Below are positions 52,299 to 60,444 of a stretch of 64,000 nucleotides of DNA, piece by piece. The notes under the pieces were generated by a model. That model did no database searches, was not told the DNA's origin, and saw only the letters and a list, made by a program, of their open reading frames with translations. How positions within the stretch are numbered: the stretch's first letter is position 1; every line of letters begins with the position of its first letter. Position numbers and translations under genes: made by a program. Source of the stretch: JABCZH01 sp963803775 (lineage in GTDB: Bacteria > Acidobacteriota > Terriglobia > Terriglobales > Acidobacteriaceae); the NCBI GenBank assembly GCA_963803775.1, contig CAWDNS010000005.1, forward strand, positions 212,234 through 276,233, in the 5' to 3' direction.

Positions 52299-53024
52299 CT
52301 ACGGTGTAGGGCTGGCCGCAGGGGGTGGGGCGGTTGCGTCGGGAGCTGGCGCAGTGCTGGCTGGTGGCTTCGGAACTTTCGGTGTGGGCTTTTTCTTGAC
52401 AGGTTTCTTGGGCCGCGGTTCGGTGTCATCTACCACGGTTTTCTTGGGTGGGGCCGCGACTTTCTCTGTCGTCCGCGCGTTTTGCAGGTCAGTGCGAAGT
52501 TTTGTCAGCTCGGCTTCCTTCGCATCGGCCAGCGTTTCCATACGGTCGGCGAACATTCGCCGCGAGCTCTCGAGAGCGGTCACGTCGTTCTGCAACGCCT
52601 GGTATTCGCTGTGGGTGCCGAAAGCGCCGGTGGATTCCGTCACTGACGCGAACACATCATAGAGTGCATCCAGATTGCGATAAAGCTTGAATGTCGAGGG
52701 CAGACTCTCCGGGGACTTCTGTAGTTCGGCGACGATTTCAGGGAGAGCTGTCTGTAGGTTGCGCTGTATTGAGGCGACGTCGGCCTGTGATCCGTGTTTG
52801 GTGCTGGCGTCGGTCTTCCACTTGTCGATTCGCAACACGGACAAATCCCGCTGGATTGCCTGCGAATTTTGTTCCAGTTGGGAAAGCAGCAGATTGACCT
52901 GGCTGACCGAAGAGTAGGGAACCGGCGCCGAGGTCTCCGCCGGCTTGGTCGGCGACGGAACCGCGGTCTGCGCGGCGAGCAGAACAGGATAGAGAATCAA
53001 ATTGAACCCGAGGGTGAGTTTCAT
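52299..53024 (-). CDS. Exported coiled-coil protein with Pro/Lys/Ala-rich tail
   Basis: A 241-residue protein with a signal peptide (about 1-19, MKLTLGFNLILYPVLLAAQ). The middle (about 35-190) is predicted to form coiled coils (LLLSQLEQNSQAIQRDLSVLR, EYQALQNDVTALESSRRMFADRMETLADAKEAELTKLRTDL), and the last 50 residues are a lysine- and proline-rich tail (PRPKKPVKKKPTPKVPKPP). No enzymatic motif is seen. I chose the ATG at 53024; the frame runs on to 53258, but that part is antisense to the tRNA. It lies about 170 bases upstream of the sigma gene on the same strand. Confidence 0.75.
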   Translation of the reverse strand: MKLTLGFNLILYPVLLAAQTAVPSPTKPAETSAPVPYSSVSQVNLLLSQLEQNSQAIQRDLSVLRIDKWKTDASTKHGSQADVASIQRNLQTALPEIVAELQKSPESLPSTFKLYRNLDALYDVFASVTESTGAFGTHSEYQALQNDVTALESSRRMFADRMETLADAKEAELTKLRTDLQNARTTEKVAAPPKKTVVDDTEPRPKKPVKKKPTPKVPKPPASTAPAPDATAPPPAASPTP

Positions 53025-53181
53025 AAGCCGGCTGCCCTCAGGATACGCATTTTCCAGGGATTCGTAAATTTGCAACTGAAGCGGTGGGGGCGTTAGCCAA
53101 GACCGGAACATCAGTTCTACCGCGCCGCGTTTGACTATCCCTAGTAGGTAGGCGAGAATTGATTTGTCCCTACCGCAATGT

Positions 53182-53257
53182 GGGCCTGTGGCGCAGCTGG
53201 GAGCGCGCTTCCATGGCATGGAAGAGGTCGTCGGTTCGATCCCGACCAGGTCCACCA
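53182..53257 (+). tRNA. tRNA-Ala (anticodon GGC)
   Basis: A complete 76-base cloverleaf with encoded CCA. The acceptor arm GGGCCTG pairs with CAGGTCC (one G-T), the D and T arms are normal (TTCGATC loop), and the anticodon stem CTTCC/GGAAG encloses ATGGCAT, giving anticodon GGC (Ala, GCC codons). Confidence 0.97.
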
Positions 53258-53268
53258 AAAATCCTCAC

Positions 53269-54177
53269 ATGATCACCACTATTCGCTCCTGGATCATTGT
53301 TTTGCTGTTGATCGTCGCCACTCCTTTTGCTGCCAGTAACGCGGATTCAAACAAGCCAGCGAGCCGCAGTCTCCATTCCTCGTCAGTGCGCTGGCAGCCG
53401 AAACGCGTCTTGAACGGATCTCCAGTCTTGTTGCAGGTGACTTCAGCGCAGAGGTTAGAATCTCTTTCCGGAAAATGGCTCGAGCATGAAGTGTTCTTTT
53501 CTTTTGATTCACCCAGCAAAACCTGGCGAGGATTTGCCGGCGCCAGCCTTGAAACCAAGCCCGGCAAGTATGCTTTGATGCTGATAGGCAAAACAAAGAG
53601 CGGGAATAAAATTTCATTTAAGCAAGCGATCCCGGTAGGCAAGGCCAACTATCGTCAGATATCCGTGACTGTTCCCAAGCAATACACGGAGCCAGGTCCG
53701 GAACAACTACGTGAAATTGACCAGGACAAGGCGATCAAGCAGCGTGTGCTTGGGCAAGTGAGCCCGGAACGCGGTTGGGCGGGAAAGTTTCTACCGCCCG
53801 TGAGTGCGCCGATTTCAGATGTTTTTGGAACTGCCCGCGTCTTTAACGGCAACGTGCAGAGCGTTCATCAAGGACTCGACTTTGGCGTACCAGCGGGAAC
53901 ACCAGTGGCCGCGCTCAACGCCGGAACCGTGTTGCTGGCTCAGATGCTCTTTTTCGAAGGCAATTGTGTCGTGCTCGATCATGGTCAGGGACTGCTTACC
54001 ATCTACATGCACCTGTCGAAATTTGATGTAAAAGAGGGAGAACACGTGAAGCGGGGACAGCAGATTGCCCTGAGCGGAGGTACCGGGCGCGCGACCGGAC
54101 CGCATCTGCATGTGGCCGTACGTTGGCAGGGAATTTATTTAGATCCCGCAATCCTGCTGAAGTTGGATCTGCCTTAA
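53269..54177 (+). CDS. LytM-type (M23) peptidase
   Basis: A 302-residue exported protein with a signal peptide (about 1-22). The C-terminal 130 residues are an M23 domain with all zinc ligands: the H-x3-D in VHQGLDFGVPAGTPVAA, then GEHVKRGQQIALSGGTGRATGPHLHVAV (HxH). The N-terminal part (25-150) is beta-rich and probably binds the envelope. It acts on peptidoglycan peptides or serves as an activator. The ATG is only 11 bases after the tRNA-Ala CCA end, so it is probably transcribed with the tRNA; no promoter fits in the gap. Confidence 0.92.
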   Translation: MITTIRSWIIVLLLIVATPFAASNADSNKPASRSLHSSSVRWQPKRVLNGSPVLLQVTSAQRLESLSGKWLEHEVFFSFDSPSKTWRGFAGASLETKPGKYALMLIGKTKSGNKISFKQAIPVGKANYRQISVTVPKQYTEPGPEQLREIDQDKAIKQRVLGQVSPERGWAGKFLPPVSAPISDVFGTARVFNGNVQSVHQGLDFGVPAGTPVAALNAGTVLLAQMLFFEGNCVVLDHGQGLLTIYMHLSKFDVKEGEHVKRGQQIALSGGTGRATGPHLHVAVRWQGIYLDPAILLKLDLP

Positions 54178-54201
54178 GAGCTCCGCCCTGACAACGAACG
54201 A

Positions 54202-57200
54202 TCAATCCATAGCGAGGGATTGCGGCGGGGTTGAATGTTCAGCTTCCTGAACCGCCACACCATCGCGAAAAACCACAATCTTGCCGGAGATGGCGGGCAC
54301 CCGTTCCCCGGGCACGATGATGCCGACCAGATTCAGTGGATCGGCGGCGGAAAGGGTAATGTTTTCCTGCGTGAGCGGCAGTTTGCGGGCTGCGCGCAGG
54401 GATTCGACCGCGACCGGGAGGGCAAATTGTTCGCCGATGAATCCGTCCACAAAGCGGCCGCCGCGAATTTCTCCGCGGTCTTCAATCCGGCGGTAGGCGA
54501 CTTGCAGTTCGCGCCACTTGGGCAGATTGGTTTCGCGGGCGAGCAAGTCACGGAAGACGATTCCATAGCGTTTCAAGAGCATCCAGCAGGTGGCTTCCAC
54601 CGCTCTGGTTCGTTCGACAGCTTGATCGGTGTAGAGCAACGCCCACCGGCCAGCGCTGTGGCGGGGACGCGCGCTGCGTCCGCTGCCTTGTCCGGCGCGA
54701 CGTTTGGGGTCGATGAGCGAGCGAAGATTGTCGAAGCCGTCGGCTGTTACCACTCCGGCAGCCACTAGTTCCCAGAGAGCGGTTTCCACTTCAGCCTTCA
54801 ATTTGTCGGTGCCGCGAACGATATCGGCGAAGAACGATGCGCCCCGCTGACGCAGGAAGTCGAGCACCTGGCGAGCGCCTTCACTCAAACCGCGAGCTTC
54901 AGGCTGATGGCTGGCAGAATGTTGCGGCATCATCCAATCGGCTTCTTCGCGAATGAAAAATGTGATGGGCGCAACACTGGTGGGAATTACGCGGCGCTTG
55001 CCGGCGGCGGAATCTTCGAGAGTCGCAGGGTGCGGAGACAATCGTCCCCAGCCGACGGCTCCGGTAAGGCAGAGCTGATCGAGCCATTTGGGATCGTAAT
55101 CGGCGATGCGGCGCCCCAGAATCTGTCGCTCCCAGGCGTTGGCAGAAATTTCAAATCCCTGAAGCTGACGCACGATCTCGAGCGTTGCACGCTCACCTTG
55201 GACTTGAGTTCCGGGTGCCACATGCTGCCAACGCAAGAGCCACTGCATGAACTGCGCCGCGGTAACCGGCTCAATCTGCTTGCGAAGCGTGGCAACGGTT
55301 AGTCGATGAACGCGCGCCAGAAGTCGCCGCTCGCACCACTCGGTGTATTCCGAATGACCTCCTGTGAAATTTCCACGCAAGATTGCTCCACTGGCTTCCA
55401 TGCGGAGCAACGCGGAATTTATCTCAGAGGAAGGTACCCCAAGCAGTTCGCCCAGCTGCGGGGCGGTGGTAGGACCGAGGTGCGAGATCCAGCCGGTGAC
55501 CAGCGCAAGCAGTGCGTCGTCGCGAGACGGGATGGAGCTTTCGAGTTCCGATGGCAAGGGATCGAAAATCGTGCCAGGAAAGAGCAGAGAGAAAGTCTTA
55601 GCCCGCTCCGCCGCGACCCAATAGTGCCGACCATTGGCGACAGCGCTTGTTGCTCTACCATCCCGGACCAGTTTCTGAAAGTGACCAGACCATTGTGAAA
55701 TAGCAATACCCACGTAGGGGAAGACGCCGTCGTCTGACTGGTCGAGTGAAGCTCGACGGTCACTGGGCATCGCAATCAGTGTGTGCAGAACGTCATGTAA
55801 CTCATCCGCGTCGCGAACATCTGGCCAGGCTTCTTCGCGGACTTGGGCAATCGCCGCCGGATCTAGTTTGCCCACCTCTTCGAGGACCGATTCCGGCAGG
55901 ATGCGGCGCATCTCGACCGCTCGTGCCCGGCGTTCTTCGAGCGGCGCATCGTCGAGATAGGCGTAGGGATTCGCATTCAGAATCTCATGGGAAAACTGCG
56001 AAGGCACGGGCGTATCCACGGCGATGCAGCGGATTCGGCCAGTGTCCATATCGCGCAGCAGCTTCTTCAGGCCGTCCAGATCCATGGCCTCGGTGAGGAC
56101 ATCTTTCATTACTTCTTTGACCAGTGGATGGTCGGGGATCTGAATGTCGCCTTCAATGTTCTCCTGGCAGGCGGCAACATCGGGGAAGACGGATGCCATC
56201 AGATCATCGGAACGCATGCGCTGAATCTGTGGCGGAACTTTCTTGCCGCTTTGAAACCGCAACAGGGCAAGGGCGCGGCCAGCGTCCCAGCGCCAACGAG
56301 TGGCAAAAAACGGCGACGCCAGCGCGGCCTGCTCCAGAATCGGCTGCACGGTTTCTGCGTTCAAGAAGTGAAACACGTCGGTGAGAGGAAAACTGTGTTG
56401 CTCGGCCAAGGCAATATTCAACCCGTTATCGGTGGCCGCAGCCTGCAGTTCGAAATTGAAGCTGCGGCAGAAGCGCTTGCGCAGAGCCAATCCCCATGCT
56501 TTGTTGATGCGTCCGCCAAAGGGCGCGTGAATTACCAGCTGCATGCCGCCGCCTTCGTCAAAGAAACGCTCGGCGATAATGGTGTCTTGCGTCGGCACGT
56601 CTCCCAGCACCGCCCGGCCTTGCAGGACGTATTCGATTGCCTGTTCCGCACCGGAGTCGTCCAGGCCGCATTCTTCTTTCAGCCAGGCGACAGTCTCTGC
56701 AACCTCCGGTTGGGCCTGCGAGACACCTACAGGGAAGATTTTTCGCAAGCGGTCGCTAATCTCTTTTCTTAGATCGGCCACATGGAACGAAAGCTCTTGG
56801 GTGCGCGCCGGAGCTTCGCCGCGCCAGAAGGGAACCGTCGGCGGAGCACCGTGCGCGTCCTCAACCAGTACCCGTCCGGACTTGCCTTCCACCCGATGAA
56901 TTCGCCATGAAGTATTGCCGAGCAGCATGATGTCGCCGGCGTTGGCCTCCACTGCAAAATCTTCGTCCACTGTGCCGACCATAATGCCTTCCGGCTGGGC
57001 GACCACATTGAACAATGCAGTCTCGGGAATCGCACCGCCGCTAGTGATCGCTGCCAGCCGGGCGCCTCGTCTCGCACGCAGCTTATGATTCACGCGATCG
57101 CGATGCAGATAGGCGCCATAACGGCCGCGGCGGGCGGCAATCCCCTCGGAGAGCATTTCCAGGATGGAGTCGTAAGTCTCACGTGTCAGATTGCGGTAGG

Positions 57201-58575
57201 GATAGGCACGCTTGACCAGGGCGAACAAGTCGTTTTCATCCCAGCCCGCGTCTTCCACTCCAGGCACAGGAACTGCCGTTCCCGATCCTCCCGCGGCGCA
57301 AATCGCTACGATCTGCTGAGCGAGAATGTCGGCCGGCGCTTCAGGAATCATCAGAAGATCCAGATCGCCATGGTGAATCGCTCGCACCAGTGCAGCGCAT
57401 TCCTGCAACTCGTCGCGTGTGGTGGCAAAGAAACGGCCTTTAGGAATCGCTCCACGCCAGTGGCCGGAACGGCCGACTCGCTGCAGCGCGACTGCAATAG
57501 CTCGCGGAGAGCTGATCTGGATCACCAAGTCCACCGTACCGATGTCGATGCCCAGTTCCAATGAGGCAGTGGCAACCAGCACTTTTACCTGGCCGTCTTT
57601 GAGTTTGTTCTCGGCAGTCAGCCGCAGCTTGCGAGACAGACTGCCGTGATGCGCTGCGACATTGTCTTCACCCAACCGCCCGCCCAACTGATGCGACACT
57701 CGCTCCGCGAGTCGACGCGTATTCACAAACACCAGCGTGGAACGGTTCTGGCCGACAAGTTCTACGATCCGGTCGTAGATCTCATCCCACATTTCGTTGC
57801 TGGCGATAGGGCCGAGTTGAGTCGCAGGAACTTCAACGGCCAGGTCGAGTTGCCGTTTGTGACCGACGTTGACGATGACCGGATCAGTCCGGCCGTTTCC
57901 GGTTAGGAAGCGGGCAATTTCTTCGATGGGTTTTTGGGTTGCGGAGAGGCCGATGCGAACGAGCGAGGATCGCGCCGGGCCGGCACACAGTGCTTCCAGC
58001 CTTTCCAATGTCAGCGTCAAGTGCGCGCCACGCTTGTCGTCGGCCACGGCATGAATCTCGTCGACAATCACAGTCTCGACATCGCGGAGAATCGCGCGGC
58101 TTCTCTCGGCGGTGAGCAGGATGTACAACGACTCGGGCGTAGTCACGAGAATGTGCGGCGGGTGCTTCAACATGGCCCGGCGCTCGTGCATCAGGGTGTC
58201 ACCGGTGCGAACTGCGGTACGAATCTGGGGCATCAGCAGACCGCGTTCTCCGGCCATTTGCAGAATTTCGCCCAGAGGAATTTCGAGGTTCTTCTGGATG
58301 TCGTTGCCGAGCGCCTTGAGCGGTGAAATGTACAGCACTTCGGTACGATCCTGTAGGTCACCGGCGAGAGCTTTGCGGACGAGGCGGTCGATGCAGGCAA
58401 GAAATGCGGCGAGAGTCTTGCCCGACCCGGTGGGGGCGGAAATTAGCGTGGTGTGGCCGGCGAGAATGTGCGGCCATCCCTGCTCCTGAGGCTCGGTCGG
58501 CGTGCCGAAGCGCTGGACAAACCAATCCCTGACTAGAGGGTGGGCCCAGGCGAGCGAGGCAGGGAAGGAAGACAT
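54202..58575 (-). CDS. lhr: Lhr-like ATP-dependent DNA/RNA helicase
   Basis: A 1457-residue superfamily-2 helicase. Walker A ISAPTGSGKT (about 48-57), DEIHAV box, SAT in GLSATQ, and motif VI QRVGRSGHWRG are all present, followed by the WH and Lhr C-terminal domains that make the family long (about 1450-1500). Lhr loads on single-stranded DNA and unwinds DNA/RNA hybrids in repair. I chose the ATG at 58575 (MSSFPASL); the upstream one at 58584 adds three residues. It converges on the LytM gene. Confidence 0.95.
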   Translation of the reverse strand: MSSFPASLAWAHPLVRDWFVQRFGTPTEPQEQGWPHILAGHTTLISAPTGSGKTLAAFLACIDRLVRKALAGDLQDRTEVLYISPLKALGNDIQKNLEIPLGEILQMAGERGLLMPQIRTAVRTGDTLMHERRAMLKHPPHILVTTPESLYILLTAERSRAILRDVETVIVDEIHAVADDKRGAHLTLTLERLEALCAGPARSSLVRIGLSATQKPIEEIARFLTGNGRTDPVIVNVGHKRQLDLAVEVPATQLGPIASNEMWDEIYDRIVELVGQNRSTLVFVNTRRLAERVSHQLGGRLGEDNVAAHHGSLSRKLRLTAENKLKDGQVKVLVATASLELGIDIGTVDLVIQISSPRAIAVALQRVGRSGHWRGAIPKGRFFATTRDELQECAALVRAIHHGDLDLLMIPEAPADILAQQIVAICAAGGSGTAVPVPGVEDAGWDENDLFALVKRAYPYRNLTRETYDSILEMLSEGIAARRGRYGAYLHRDRVNHKLRARRGARLAAITSGGAIPETALFNVVAQPEGIMVGTVDEDFAVEANAGDIMLLGNTSWRIHRVEGKSGRVLVEDAHGAPPTVPFWRGEAPARTQELSFHVADLRKEISDRLRKIFPVGVSQAQPEVAETVAWLKEECGLDDSGAEQAIEYVLQGRAVLGDVPTQDTIIAERFFDEGGGMQLVIHAPFGGRINKAWGLALRKRFCRSFNFELQAAATDNGLNIALAEQHSFPLTDVFHFLNAETVQPILEQAALASPFFATRWRWDAGRALALLRFQSGKKVPPQIQRMRSDDLMASVFPDVAACQENIEGDIQIPDHPLVKEVMKDVLTEAMDLDGLKKLLRDMDTGRIRCIAVDTPVPSQFSHEILNANPYAYLDDAPLEERRARAVEMRRILPESVLEEVGKLDPAAIAQVREEAWPDVRDADELHDVLHTLIAMPSDRRASLDQSDDGVFPYVGIAISQWSGHFQKLVRDGRATSAVANGRHYWVAAERAKTFSLLFPGTIFDPLPSELESSIPSRDDALLALVTGWISHLGPTTAPQLGELLGVPSSEINSALLRMEASGAILRGNFTGGHSEYTEWCERRLLARVHRLTVATLRKQIEPVTAAQFMQWLLRWQHVAPGTQVQGERATLEIVRQLQGFEISANAWERQILGRRIADYDPKWLDQLCLTGAVGWGRLSPHPATLEDSAAGKRRVIPTSVAPITFFIREEADWMMPQHSASHQPEARGLSEGARQVLDFLRQRGASFFADIVRGTDKLKAEVETALWELVAAGVVTADGFDNLRSLIDPKRRAGQGSGRSARPRHSAGRWALLYTDQAVERTRAVEATCWMLLKRYGIVFRDLLARETNLPKWRELQVAYRRIEDRGEIRGGRFVDGFIGEQFALPVAVESLRAARKLPLTQENITLSAADPLNLVGIIVPGERVPAISGKIVVFRDGVAVQEAEHSTPPQSLAMD

Positions 58576-58697
58576 TGGCGACATTCTACCACGTCGATTT
58601 CGTTAATTGTTCGCCTATAAGGAGAGTCTCGCGGAGAGGCGCGGGGAACACGAGAACGAAATGAAGTTCATGCTCTGATGAATGCTAGAATCCGGCG

Positions 58698-59336
58698 ATG
58701 CCTAAATCCCAATCTCCCAAGGCCCGTGCCAAGAAGATCAAACTCCTTCTTTTTGATGTGGATGGTGTCCTCACCGATGGCAAACTGTTCTTTCTTCCCG
58801 CTCCGCCAGGGTTTCAGCAGACCACGCTTGAGCACGCAGCCAAGCACGGCGGGCAGGGGGGCTTCGGCGTAGCTAGTTCTTCGATGATCGAGGCAAAAGG
58901 CTTTCATGCGCACGATGGCACAGCCATTTCCCTGGCGCGGCTGGGCGGCATCAAGACCGGACTGATTACGAAACGCATTTCGGAAACGGTGGCCGTGCGC
59001 GCTCGTGATCTGAAGCTGAACCATATCCATCAGGGCATTCAGGACAAGCTAACGGTCCTCAAGGAAATCCTGCGGCAGGAAGGATTAAGCGCGAGCGAAG
59101 TTGGGTTCGTTGGAGATGACGTGATCGATCTCCCCGCCATGCGCCATTCAGGATTGGCCGTTGCCGTCGCGAACGCTCGCGACGAAGTAAAGAAAGATGC
59201 GCATTACGTTACTCCCCATGCCGGAGGCGACGGCGCTCTCCGCGACGCGATTGAGTTTGTCCTAAAAGCTCAGGGGAAGTGGAAGCGGGTAGTAGAAGAG
59301 TACATCGGGGAGAGAAGCCCGAAGACCAGCCGTTAG
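58698..59336 (+). CDS. kdsC: 3-deoxy-D-manno-octulosonate-8-phosphate phosphatase (KdsC-like)
   Basis: A 212-residue HAD phosphatase: motif I DVDGVLTDGKL (nucleophile Asp), motif II ITKRIS, a Lys, and motif IV FVGDDVIDLPAM. KdsC removes phosphate from KDO-8-P for lipopolysaccharide. Between motif I and the usual HDGTAISLA stretch there is an extra segment of about 25 residues (after LFFLP, rich in Gly and Ser) that standard KdsC lacks; it may cover the active site. No kds partners are adjacent. Confidence 0.88.
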   Translation: MPKSQSPKARAKKIKLLLFDVDGVLTDGKLFFLPAPPGFQQTTLEHAAKHGGQGGFGVASSSMIEAKGFHAHDGTAISLARLGGIKTGLITKRISETVAVRARDLKLNHIHQGIQDKLTVLKEILRQEGLSASEVGFVGDDVIDLPAMRHSGLAVAVANARDEVKKDAHYVTPHAGGDGALRDAIEFVLKAQGKWKRVVEEYIGERSPKTSR

Positions 59337-59416
59337 CAATTGGCACTTGGCATTTAGTCAGCTGGGTCTAGAAGCGCGCTCTGTGCTCTGGCCAAATGCT
59401 AGGTGCCAATTGCTAG
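59333..59416. repeat. Long near-perfect inverted repeat after kdsC
   Basis: The arms 59333-59355 and 59394-59416 match over 23 bases with three differences (TTAGCAATTGGCACTTGGCA and its complement-like partner). The left arm begins on the kdsC stop codon. The loop is about 38 bases. Confidence 0.7.
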
Positions 59417-59432
59417 GCGCGGTTCAACAAAA

Positions 59433-59483
59433 AGCCCACCGATTGTCTGCTTGGGGCGTGCTCGGGTCGACAACCGATGGGCT
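59433..59483. other. Stem-loop in kdsC-TPR intergenic region
   Basis: AGCCCACCGATTGTC (59433-59447) and GACAACCGATGGGCT (59469-59483) pair with two mismatches. A short T-run (CCGTTTCTCC) follows on the plus strand. It may end kdsC transcription, or be part of a small structured RNA. Confidence 0.45.
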
Positions 59484-59607
59484 ACCGTTTCTCCTTACTC
59501 ACCCTGTTGCTTTCAGGAGTATTTCCCAATAGAAACACAAGCCCGGGGAAAAGTTGCGGCGAAAATGTAAAGTTTTGTAATTTGTAAGCGATTGAAATGG
59601 CGGCAGT

Positions 59608-60405
59608 TTAATCGGGTATCGCCGGAGGCTTCGAAGCCATCAATTGGGCGAATCGGTTGTCCTTGCGCAAACCCTCAAAGTCCGAATCCTTATAGACGTC
59701 ATTGATGTCGGCGTAACCTTCCTCCATCGCGCGCCTCAGGTATTGCAAGGAATGATCGACGTCTCCCTGCCGGGCATAGAGTTTGGCTATCAGATATTCA
59801 AAGCGTGCGCGTTCCTCCGGGGATGGCAACTGTGCGGTGACCCCGGTGCGCGACGTACGTTCGAAAATCTCGGGATCGAGCTGCAACGCGTGGCCGTAGG
59901 CGGCGGTGGCTTGTTCCCATTCTTTTTTCCCGTAGTATGCTGCTCCCAGATTGTTATAGAAGGACGCGACATCCGGCTTCAGTTTGATGGCCTTTTCATA
60001 CTGCTTGATTGCTCTGCCGTACTTCTCTTGCAAATACCAAGCCACTCCTAAATTGTTCCAGGCGTCGGCAAATTGATGGTCCAACTTGATCGCGCGTTCG
60101 AAATCCTTCGTGCTTTCCTGGTCGCGTCGAAGTTCCAGCTCAGTGATGCCGGCCTTGTTGTAGAGCGAGGGAGAGCGTTTTTTCGCCAAGGCAGCCCGGT
60201 AGTAATCCAAAGCATCGAGGAAAGCCTTTTGCCCGCGGAGTTCATCGCCGCGCGCGTCCAGTTCGTCCACCGACGCGTTGGGAGCAGGGGGCTCGGCCTG
60301 GTGCCGCGGCGGAGGTGTGATTTGCACCAACTCGACTTGGGCGTACAGGTTGGGAAAGGCAAGCAAGATTGCAACCGCTAGGCAGAATACAAAGCAGCGA
60401 TGCAT
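59608..60405 (-). CDS. Secreted TPR-repeat protein
   Basis: A 265-residue exported protein with a signal peptide (about 1-22, ending LYAQ). Four to five TPR repeats follow (from about 60: GQKAFLDALDYYRAALAKK, DFERAIKLDHQFADAWNNLGVAWYLQEKYGRAIKQYEKAIKLKPDVASFYNNLGAAYY, WEQATAAYGHALQLDPE, QGDVDHSLQYLRRAMEEGY). It sits 39 bases after the PBP gene stop, in the same direction, so it may be a partner in envelope growth; this is inferred from position only. Confidence 0.85.
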   Translation of the reverse strand: MHRCFVFCLAVAILLAFPNLYAQVELVQITPPPRHQAEPPAPNASVDELDARGDELRGQKAFLDALDYYRAALAKKRSPSLYNKAGITELELRRDQESTKDFERAIKLDHQFADAWNNLGVAWYLQEKYGRAIKQYEKAIKLKPDVASFYNNLGAAYYGKKEWEQATAAYGHALQLDPEIFERTSRTGVTAQLPSPEERARFEYLIAKLYARQGDVDHSLQYLRRAMEEGYADINDVYKDSDFEGLRKDNRFAQLMASKPPAIPD

Positions 60406-60444
60406 GGACCCACCTCTTTTCCAATAGACACCGGCTCCCGCTTT

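Noticed and set aside
53025..53258. N-terminal extension of the coiled-coil protein starting VDLVGIEPTTSS
   Set aside because: This string is the well-known antisense translation of a tRNA; it overlaps tRNA-Ala.
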